From positions 2,134,611 through 2,198,610 of the forward strand of contig NC_084687.1 of assembly GCF_028389875.1 (NCBI RefSeq): 64,000 bases of DNA, given 5' to 3'. Of this stretch, positions 14,339 to 21,040 are shown piece by piece. The translations under genes and the position numbers were made by a program. The stretch's first letter is position 1. Each line of letters opens with the position of its first letter. The notes beneath the pieces were generated by a model. It made no database searches. It was not told where the DNA came from and worked only from the letters and a program-made list of their open reading frames with translations. This DNA comes from Rhea pennata (lineage: Eukaryota; Chordata; Aves; Rheiformes; Rheidae).

Positions 14339-16834
14339 CTGAGTTGACAGTACAACATCCATTCATACACCAGATTCTCACTGCATTACTATCTTGCCAA
14401 AGAGGCGCTCACTCCTTATCTCATAGCAGTAATTACTCCTCACTGCAGGGTTATGATGGGGTGGGGAAAAGCTCAGGAAAATTCCATCCAGCCTTTGCTC
14501 CCCCATGAAACTCTCTGCTTCCTGGCAATCACTCAGAATGATGTCAACTTGGAGCAAAGGGAGAAAGCAGGTGAGCGAGGCCAAAGGCTAAAGCTCTTTG
14601 GGCCAGTACACTGGGCAGAGGCTGCTGTCTCCTCCTCGCTTCCTCTGGTGCCCCTGTGCAGTGGTGATCTGCACCATGAGTCATGACTGCACCAGATAAT
14701 GCTGTAGCACAGCCCTAGGGACAGGGACGGGGAGGAGAGATCCTGAGGATCTTTGCATAATGAAGGGAAGCCCTGGTGCCTCTGCACTGCAAAGGCTTGA
14801 GGCGGGGCAGGCAGGGAACTGTCTGTGACAGGGCACCCCCCAGACAGCACAGAGGTGAGCTAGAAAAGGGGTGAAGGATTTTAGGCAAGGGGTTAAGCTA
14901 GACAGGGCAGGTGTTGCTGGGTGCAAGGATTCAAGGGCAGGGACAGAAGGAAAAGACAATATGGTTTGCTAGATATGAGGCCGAAGTGCAGCACTTTGAG
15001 GCAAAACAGAGAATACGTAACAGTGAACAGGAAAAGAATTGGGAAGGGAGAAGCCCAGCCTACCAAAAAACAGGTAGTAAGAGGGAAGTGCCCTGATCTG
15101 GAAAGCATGAAAAACAGCAGCTGAAAAAAAATATTCACTGGCATCACTGCCCAGTACAGTTCCCCCATACAGGCACAAAAATCACCTTTTCTTGGAACAT
15201 GCAAGATTACAGCAATATAATGAGACTTCTCCCATTTGAGAAGAGTACGGTATTCACTGTTTGTGTTATAAAATTCACTCCCACCCCACTCTACATGTGT
15301 GACCAGTTAAAAGCCAAGTTCTAAACATTAACTGTTCCCAAGCAAAGAGGGCGTGTTAATTCAGAATGTTCCCATTATTCTCAGCAGCTAAAAATCAAGG
15401 AGGAAGTAGATAACAAAATATTGCGACAACCTTCCAGGAAACTGCTTGTTCATATAGTTTGCACAGAAACAACAGTAACACCCTCAGACGACCTCACTGC
15501 AGTTTGCAGCATAGGGGAAAAAAAAATACTTGTGGCAGAACAACCATAACAATGCTCCCATTATAAAATGTTTTTTTCAGTAATAAAGCTGTTTACAGTT
15601 TTGTATGAGGTGGTAAAATAATAAAAGCTTTTATCATGTTGTTTTCTGCTTCAGGTAGGAGATAACATACAATACTAAATGGAAAAAGGCCTTCCATTTA
15701 AGACACTAAAAAAGACTCAGTAGCTCTTAGCTGAACTTCCAGCAGGCTTACTACAAAACCTTCTGTCTGCAATCCTAAGCATCTGATTTTGCAAAGGAAC
15801 ACAGACACATTTTCAGGCACCAAACCAAGCATCCATATTTTCCCAAGCCATGGAGGGGAAGTTTCCACATATATTCCAGCCAGGGCAGAATCCAGTGGGC
15901 AGGGGGAGGCAGCCCCCACCCAGGTATCATAAAGGATCCCCAGTGTAGACTCACCTTCCTGCTGAACTGCATTGGCCACAGCTTTTTTCACACGTCCCGA
16001 CTTCACAACGGCTGGGTCTGAGTTAGCGTAATCTGCCACTGTCACTGCCAGAGAAACGGGAGGTAGGATGTCAGGGGATGGGGGATCATAGGGGAGAGGC
16101 TGGAAGGTATAAGAGCCATGATCTCCTGAGGGACTCGCTCCAAGGAAACAGAAGCTTGAACAGGCGATGCACATAAGCAATGCAAGAAAGGTGCCTCAGC
16201 AGAGGTGCAAAGACCAGTTGCCACCAGCAGGCCTCTACGTAATCCCATCAGGTTACTGAGACCAAGGGTCCACCCCTCTCCATAACTGACCAGCTCTCAC
16301 TCCCCCTCAGCCCAAACCAAAGCCCTTCACACACAAAGTCAAGCCTGGCTCACCCTTTAGGCTCTGGTCTCCTCCCTTAGGCCTTGATCTCCTCCTTTGC
16401 AGATCAACCAGGCTTCCTGCCCCCACATCACAACCAGCCCCCCCCCCAATCAGAACAACTCACTTTCCTCCCCTCCCAGAGCCCAGCCAGGTCCGGGTTA
16501 CCTCCTAGCCCATGTAGAGCCACTCTTCTCCCCCGTGGGCCAGGCCCATGTGCCCCAACTCCCCAGGCAAGGCCACTTCACCTCCTGCCTCTAGATCAGG
16601 CCTAGGCCCGGGCCCAGCCCCCTAACTCCCCACGCGAGCGCGGTTCGCCCTCAGGCCCCAGACCAGGCCCAGGCCTCGGCCCCGCAGGCCGCGGCCCCGG
16701 CCCAGCCCCACCCCCCGAGGCGCGGCGCGGCCCTCACCGCGCTCGGAGCAGACATCGTCGGCCCGGAACTTGAGGCGCTTACGGGCGCCCCGCTTGGGCA
16801 TGGCGGCGGCTACGGGGCGGCCGCGCGGGGCCAT
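3162..16834 (-). CDS. TMEM183A: Transmembrane protein 183 (TMEM183A orthologue), complete, 8 coding exons
   Basis: The coding join, in transcript order, is 16834-16738, 16044-15955, 12773-12618, 9920-9761, 8607-8427, 5325-5245, 4563-4408 and 3347-3162. It gives 1107 nt, or 368 codons plus stop; all junctions are GT-AG and phases agree. The translation follows human TMEM183A closely, from memory about 376 residues. Visible features are basic N-terminal patches (residues 14-22 and 105-114, the latter [10 protein letters not shown]), an F-box-like stretch at 126-168 beginning [12 protein letters not shown], and one hydrophobic segment at about 288-310. The first ATG (16834) has G at -3 and +4; a second in-frame ATG lies 11 codons on, before PKRG, but the upstream one fits the human N-terminal extension. 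The molecular function is not established: an F-box-like fold would suggest SCF-type binding, which is inference. Introns not mentioned elsewhere hold nothing I recognise. Confidence 0.97.
4408..4563 (-). CDS. TMEM183A: TMEM183A coding exon 7 (membrane segment)
   Basis: The 156-bp phase-0 exon has acceptor gtctttcaag and donor ACCTTG|gtaagt. It ends in a hydrophobic stretch ([16 protein letters not shown]), the only obvious transmembrane helix in the protein. Confidence 0.95.
5164..5196. repeat. A-rich (A)nT low-complexity tract
   Basis: This 33-bp run of A is broken by single T residues and lies inside TMEM183A intron 6. The rest of that intron is unique AT-rich DNA. Confidence 0.8.
5245..5325 (-). 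CDS. TMEM183A: TMEM183A coding exon 6
   Basis: The 81-bp phase-0 exon has acceptor ttccacctcag and donor AAGCAG|gtatga. It encodes [14 protein letters not shown] and EFNFKFKKQ, matching human TMEM183A. Confidence 0.95.
5326..8426 (-). other. TMEM183A intron 5
   Basis: This 3.1-kb AT-rich intron lies between exons 5 and 6. I see no coding exon, tRNA-like box or recognisable transposable element in it. Confidence 0.75.
8427..8607 (-). CDS. TMEM183A: TMEM183A coding exon 5
   Basis: The 181-bp exon has acceptor tgcttttcag and donor CCAGA|gtaagt. It encodes [20 protein letters not shown] and on through [19 protein letters not shown], almost the human sequence. Confidence 0.96.
9761..9920 (-). 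CDS. TMEM183A: TMEM183A coding exon 4 (F-box-like segment)
   Basis: The 160-bp exon has acceptor gcatttag and donor AGAAG|gtgaga. It encodes [20 protein letters not shown], followed by a conserved Trp/Phe pattern ([15 protein letters not shown]). The Pro-Leu-Leu...Ile-Arg-Pro-Glu-Asp...Trp spacing is like an F-box. Confidence 0.95.
10033..10089. repeat. TG/TA/CA microsatellite with inverted symmetry
   Basis: TG repeats pass through a TATATATA centre into CA repeats and then back to TG and CA. The alternating pyrimidine-purine tract is nearly self-complementary around the TA core. It lies in TMEM183A intron 3. Confidence 0.75.
10252..10325 (-). mobile_element. Old CR1 LINE 3'-end fragment
   Basis: The stretch containing TTTAGGTGGAAAGAGACCTC, followed by a CTAGTAAACTCC and CTCCAAACAGG-like segment, resembles the reverse complement of the CR1 3' end (a gene-wide avian pattern of 'ggttggaagagacctctggaggtc' type). 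It is strongly diverged and its boundaries are uncertain. It lies in TMEM183A intron 3. Confidence 0.5.
10326..12617 (-). other. Remainder of TMEM183A intron 3
   Basis: AT-rich unique DNA between the CR1 fragment and exon 3. Nothing coding or repetitive was recognised. Confidence 0.65.
12618..12773 (-). CDS. TMEM183A: TMEM183A coding exon 3
   Basis: The 156-bp exon has acceptor cattctag and donor AAAG|gtatgg. It encodes KSLCGLEAS, then an acidic-serine segment (SCDSSDEMD) and the basic cluster [10 protein letters not shown], a plausible nuclear localisation or membrane-proximal basic signal. Confidence 0.95.
12875..12898. repeat. 12-bp tandem duplication
   Basis: The unit CGACATGCTAAC occurs twice in perfect tandem, about 100 bp outside the acceptor of TMEM183A exon 3. 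It is probably a replication-slippage duplication. Confidence 0.85.
12899..15954 (-). other. Most of TMEM183A intron 2
   Basis: About 3 kb of AT-rich DNA containing a long A tract at 14300-14335. No exon or recognisable transposable element was found. Confidence 0.65.
14300..14335. repeat. Poly-A tract
   Basis: An uninterrupted 36-bp A homopolymer. It may be the tail of an old plus-oriented retroposed sequence, but no source body was recognised upstream. Confidence 0.85.
15955..16044 (-). CDS. TMEM183A: TMEM183A coding exon 2
   Basis: The 90-bp exon has acceptor ctctggcag and donor GAAG|gtgagt. It encodes [20 protein letters not shown] and onward, nearly identical to human TMEM183A. Confidence 0.95.
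16738..16834 (-). CDS. TMEM183A: TMEM183A coding exon 1
   Basis: This exon carries 32 codons plus one base, from the ATG at 16834 to the donor GCG|gtgagg at 16737. It encodes the basic [12 protein letters not shown] segment. It is very GC-rich and sits inside the CpG island. Confidence 0.93.
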
Positions 16835-16919
16835 GTCCCGGGCCGCAGCGGAGCGGAGCGGCCCGGCCCGGCCCGGGGACAGCGCCGCCCCCCCCCGCGG
16901 CCGCTCCACGGCCGCCCCG

Positions 16920-16929
16920 TCTCGCGAGA
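16920..16929. promoter_or_regulatory. TCTCGCGAGA palindromic promoter element
   Basis: A perfect copy of the 10-bp TCTCGCGAGA element, known from CpG-island promoters of vertebrates, lies 86 bp upstream of the TMEM183A start codon. It is palindromic and so could drive either direction. Confidence 0.8.
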
Positions 16930-16932
16930 TCC

Positions 16933-16980
16933 TGACGTCATTCGGCAGCGCGCCCCTGGCGGCGCGGCGTTCTGACGTCA
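16933..16980. promoter_or_regulatory. Pair of full CRE sites
   Basis: Two perfect TGACGTCA palindromes occur at 16933-16940 and 16973-16980, exactly 40 bp start to start, just upstream of the TCTCGCGAGA element. These are consensus CREB/ATF binding sites. Occupancy is inferred, not shown. Confidence 0.8.
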
Positions 16981-17049
16981 CGGCGGCCGCATCCAGGGGT
17001 GAGGCGTCCCCGCCTGCCTCTTGGGTGGCGCTTTCTGCCCATAGCAAGG

Positions 17050-17640
17050 GGCCTGCGCCAGTGCCCCCAGTTAAGAGGCCCCCGGCGTGACTGGCCCCTC
17101 AGTCTACTCAGTTAGGAGGCCTCTGGGGTGACTGCCCCCAGTCTACCTAGTTAGGAGGTCCCCAGGGTGACTGCCTCCCAGTGCCCCCAGTTAGGAGGCT
17201 TCCCGGGTGACTGCTGCCCAGTCTGCCCAGTTAGGAGGTCCCCAGAGTGACTGCCTCCCAGTGCCCCCAGTTAGGCCTCTGGGGTGGCTGTCCCCAGTCT
17301 ACCCAGTTAGGAGGTCCCCAGAGTGACTGCCTCCCAGTGCCCCCAGTTAGGCCTCTGGGGTGACTGTCCCCAGTCCACCCAGTTAGGAGGTCCCCCAGGT
17401 GACTGCCCCAGTCTACCCAGTGCCAAGGCCTTCGGGGTAACTGCTCCTCAGTCCACCCAGTACCCAGGGCCTCTGGGATGACTGCCCCGCAATCCACCCA
17501 GTTAGGCCCTCGGGGTGACTGCCCCCAGTCCACCCAGTACCCAGGGCTTCCAAGGTAACTGCCCCTAGTCCGCCCAGGGCCTCTGGGGTGACTGCTCCCC
17601 ATTCCACCCAGTAACGAGGCCCCCTGTGCCCAGAGCCTCC
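17050..17640. repeat. Minisatellite, about 40-bp unit
   Basis: A tandem array of a unit with the core CCCAGTTAGGAGG followed by GGGTGACTGCC. The CAGTTAGG anchor recurs at spacings of 35-41 bp, in places as a 76-bp dimer (for example 17269 to 17345 and 17305 to 17380). About 14 degenerate copies are present, losing identity after 17.4 kb. It starts directly at the upstream edge of the TMEM183A CpG island. Confidence 0.9.
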
Positions 17641-19135
17641 CAGCATGGTGGCAGTGCCCCAGTGCCAGCCCCAGCCACATCCCTGCCGTCCCGCTCCACT
17701 CCGTGGAGCCCGGCCGCCAGCCCCGCGCGCAGCCGGCATTTGCTAAAATCAGTGGCACCGTCCCCAGCGTCCATCCACCTGCCCTTGTGCGGGCTACAGT
17801 GACCTGCAGCAGCAAACTGTATTTAGTATTTCTTTTACGGCTGAATTTAATTCTTGCCGGAGAAGTGATGCCACCTCCTGGCGAACGAGTCATTCGAAGG
17901 TGACCTGCCTGGAGGGACAAGGGGAGCAGCACCCGGTGGTGCCATCCCAGCCAGGAGCTCGATGGACCCCCAAGTGCTGCATTTTCTGACTGCTCTTTTT
18001 TTTCCTATAAACCTACTGGGGACAATTTGGCCATTGGACGGCTGGGGTTGCACCGAGGGGCTTTCACGGACAGTGTTTCAGCTCCGGAGCCTCCCCAGAG
18101 ATCTCGCACTCAGGGCGCGGAGCACTTTCACATTTCTTACGCAGTCCCGGCAGAACCGGGGATCTAGTCACTCGTACAACTGAGGCTTCTGACCGTATTT
18201 CTTTTCCTCCATGTTTCTTAAAATACATTAAGAGCACTTTATCAGCAAAGAAAATAGCCAACAACTGAGAATAGTTTTCATTGTCCTGGATGGAAAAGGT
18301 CATTCCTTAACAAAAAAGCTATTTTTAGTCCTCTTAATCCATCCTTAAAACAGTCTATATGAATTAAGTAGAATGGCAGTTAATACAGATCCTTACGCTA
18401 ATGGTTTTTATCCACCTCTTCCATTGTGCAAGTACTTGAAAACGTTTTCCTCGGACTACAATATCATCATTGGTATTTGATAACTCTATCGTGTTATTAT
18501 TGTTGAAAAGTAGAAGTTTTATTGGCTGGGAAAGCTTGTGGCACCCAGAAACCGGCAAGGGAGAAGGGCCGTGATGGTAGCAACGTGAAGCAGGCAGCTG
18601 TTTCTGAGTCAGGGCAGCATTAGGATTCAGCACGCTCGCTCCTCCGCTGGCACTGATGGCATTTATCTTTGGAGACCTCCATGAAGCCTTCCAGCAAAAA
18701 TAATGAGGGATAGGCTTGGTGGCCCTGAGAAAACCTGGCACGATGAAGAAACTGGTGCTCCTTCTCCGCTGCGCTGGTGATCCTGTTCATCCATCGCTTC
18801 GTCTCCGAGCAGGGTTTCTCCACGCTGGTCCTCCGGAGGGATACCTCGAGGCGGTGCGGACGGCTGGTGCAACGGGAGGTGCAGCAGCAGAGGCGGGAGC
18901 CAAGGGCGACCAGTTTGGCCTCCTGCATTCACCGCCGCCAAAATCAGGACGGGTGTCTGGGAGCTGTGGCGAGGCTGGGCACGTGGCAGGACGCGGGGCT
19001 CGGCCCTGTCCCCGCGCTGCAAAGCCACGTGCGTTGCGGTGGGGGGGGGGGAGGAGGGGGGGAGAGGAGAAAACTGCATGGGGATGGCACCCCGCAGCCC
19101 AGGGCTGCTCCAGCCTCCCTCCCTATAGACCGGCT
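17641..19135. other. Intergenic DNA between the two minisatellites
   Basis: No gene was recognised. The block from about 18180 to 18530 is notably AT-rich and contains CATTCCT at 18301-18307, CTATTTTTAG at 18319-18328 and the E-box CAACTG at 18262-18267. A long G-run (19038-19067) follows. Large open frames on both strands near 18.7-19.5 kb are products of high GC and tandem repetition. Confidence 0.6.
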
Positions 19136-19985
19136 GGACCCACATCGAGGTCCTCACTCCTATGGGAGGTTCTGCCCCCCCGGGAGATCTTGCTCCCAAG
19201 GGAAGTCCTTGCCCCACAGGAGAGATTCCTGACCCCCAGGAGGGATCTTGCTCACAGGGAGGTTTCTGCACCCCAAGAAGAGGTTCCTGTTCCCCCCCAG
19301 GGACATTCCTGCCCCCCCAAAGGAGGCTCCTGTCCCTCCAGCTAGGGACATTCCTGTCCTCCCCGTGGATGTTCCTGCCCCCCAGGGACACTCCTGCTCT
19401 GCCCAGGGAGGCTCCTACCCCCCACCCCGACATTCCTGCCCCTGAAAGGGAGGTTCCTGCTCCCCCAGGGACAGTCCTGCCCCCCAAGGGAGGCTCCTAC
19501 CCCCTACCCAGGACATTCCTGCCCCTGAAAGGGAGGTTCCCGCTCCCCCAGGGACAGTCCTGCCCCCCAAGGGAGGCTCCTACCCCCTACCCAGGACATT
19601 CCTGCCCCTGAAAGGGAGGTTCCCGCTCCCCCAGGGACAGTCCTGCCCCCCAAGGGAGGCTCCTACCCCCTCCCCAGGACATTCCTGCCCCTGAAAGGGA
19701 GGTTCCCGCTCCCCCAGGGACAGTCCTGCCCCCCAAGGGAGGCTCCTACCCCCTCCCCAGGACATTCCTGCCCCCCATGGGAGGCTCCTACCCCCTCCCC
19801 AGGACATTCCTGCCCCTGAAAGGGAGGTTCCCGCTCCCCCAGGGACAGTCCTGCCCCCCATGGGAGGCTCCTGCCCCTCCAGCTAGCGACATTCCTGTCC
19901 CCCCCATGGATGTTCTTGCCCCCCAGGGACTTTCCTGCCCGCTAAGGGAGGCTCCTGCCCCCTCCCCAGGACATTCCTGCCTTCC
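19136..19985. repeat. Hierarchical 21/42/83-bp minisatellite
   Basis: A C-rich plus strand array. The basic unit is about 21 bp (GGGAGGCTCCTGCCCCC-like); pairs form about 42 bp, and the 83-bp double repeats almost perfectly, with CATTCCTGCC at 19431, 19514, 19597, 19680 and 19763 and then a 42-bp step to 19805. Copies become degenerate toward both ends. The minus strand has many runs of three or more G. The array abuts the CpG island at 20 kb. Confidence 0.95.
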
Positions 19986-20260
19986 CCCCGGCCCCAGCCC
20001 GGCGGCGCGGGGCGTGGCCAAGCCCGGGGCGTGGCCAGGTGGGGGCGTGGCCAGGCCGGGAAGGGACGCAGTGGGCGGGGCCCTGGCGGGGCGGGGGCGG
20101 GGCCGGGGGCGGGCCCGGGGCGGCGGTGCGGGCGGCGGGCGGCAGCGGCGCCGCGGCGGCTTCCAGCGTGTTCGGCGGCGGTGAGTGCGGGCGGGGCCGC
20201 CGCCCTGGGGCTGCGCGGGGGGCGGGGGGGGCTCGGCCCCGCTGCACCCCCTCCCCCTCC
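19986..20260 (+). promoter_or_regulatory. CpG island, candidate PPFIA4 promoter
   Basis: Extremely GC- and CpG-dense sequence. Three GGGGCGTGGCCA-type boxes lie at about 20008-20053, and further GGGCGGGGCC boxes follow to 20110, all consensus for Sp/KLF factors. It is the only strong island between TMEM183A and the first PPFIA4 coding exon, which is about 30.7 kb downstream. Assignment to PPFIA4 is inference; an independent non-coding RNA is the alternative. Confidence 0.6.
20110..20180 (+). other. Candidate 5' untranslated exon with splice donor
   Basis: The island ends in a CGGCGGCG|gtgagt match to the donor consensus (GT at 20181-20182). The left edge given here is a guess at the start region. 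If used, the exon would join the acceptor at about 50782 in front of the PPFIA4 start codon. Confidence 0.4.
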
Positions 20261-20883
20261 CCCTGCCGGTGGGCTCTGCGGGGGGGATGCTCTGCCCCCT
20301 TACTGCCCCCGCTGGGGCTCTCTCCGTGGGGGGAGGCTCTGAATCAGGGGGATGCGCCGAGCCCCCTATTTCCCTTGGGTCCGGGGGGGGGGTCTGAGCT
20401 AGGGGGCTGTTCTGCCCCCCACCTTCGCCTGAGCTGCTGAGGGGATCTGCTGCCTCTGCACTATCCCCACGCCGGGGGTCTGAGCTGGGGGGGGGCTCGG
20501 CCCCCCACCCCAGTACCTCCAGGGCTGAGCCATGGGGATGTGCTGGCCCTATCCTGCTGCGCATGGGCATGGGGGGGACAAGGGCTGGCCCCATCCCCCC
20601 CTACCAGGGTAGCAGGGTGTGGGGAACGGAGGGGGCAGCAGTCCCTCTTGCATGGTAGGGGGGAGGGGGTCCCTCTTTTACAGCTATCTTTTGCCTCCAG
20701 GGTCTCCCCAGCCCAGTCCCAAGCTGTCCCCCTGCATCCCTCATGCCCCCACTTTGCAGGGGGTCCGTTCCGGTGAGACTGGTCCTTACCTGTGGCCTTC
20801 TCCTACCTCTGACAATTTCCCAGCGCCGTCTCCTCCTGCCTCTCTCGGTGCTGTCTCCAGTGCCGCAAGCACCCTCCCAACAC

Positions 20884-21040
20884 CGAGCTCCAGGCTGGAC
20901 TAGCCGGTGAGCATCCACTCAGCGAGCATCCTCCCAGTCCTGAGCTCAGGGCTCGATTGGCAAGCGAACATCCTCCTGGCGAGCATCCTCCTGGTGCTGA
21001 GCTCCGGGCTGGACCGGCCGGCAAGCATCCAGCCGGCCTA
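20884..21040. repeat. 57-bp tandem repeat, about 2.7 copies
   Basis: GAGCTC followed by GGGCTGGA-like sequence recurs at 20885, 20942 and 20999, a spacing of exactly 57 bp. Each copy ends in GAGCATCC/GCGAGCATCC segments. Confidence 0.85.

Larger units (their letters stand above)
16600..17050 (-). promoter_or_regulatory. TMEM183A: CpG-island promoter of TMEM183A
   Basis: Base composition changes abruptly from the AT-rich gene body to dense CpG, with GC runs across coding exon 1 and its 5' side. No TATA box was seen at a sensible distance. Such islands are the usual promoter type for broadly expressed genes; the start site is probably between about 16.84 and 16.93 kb. GGGGCGGC-type boxes are plentiful. 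Confidence 0.85.

Noticed and set aside
16799..16801. Second ATG as the TMEM183A start
   Set aside because: The upstream ATG has a better context and fits the N-terminal extension of the human protein; the second remains possible as a leaky start.
16770..17090. Plus-strand open frame opposite TMEM183A exon 1
   Set aside because: Shadow of the CpG island on the strand opposite a certain exon.
17231..17932. Minus-strand 233-codon open frame with Trp/Gly repeats
   Set aside because: The repeats in the translation follow the 40-bp minisatellite; no known family and no splice or start context.
18663..19487. Minus-strand 274-codon open frame
   Set aside because: Gly-rich translation arises from the 21-bp array and stop-poor GC-rich DNA.
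19136..19985. CRISPR-like regular repeats
   Set aside because: Copies are directly tandem with no unique spacers, in a vertebrate genome; it is a minisatellite.
19788..20594. Minus-strand 268-codon Pro/Arg-rich open frame
   Set aside because: It spans the minisatellite and the CpG island; composition explains the openness.
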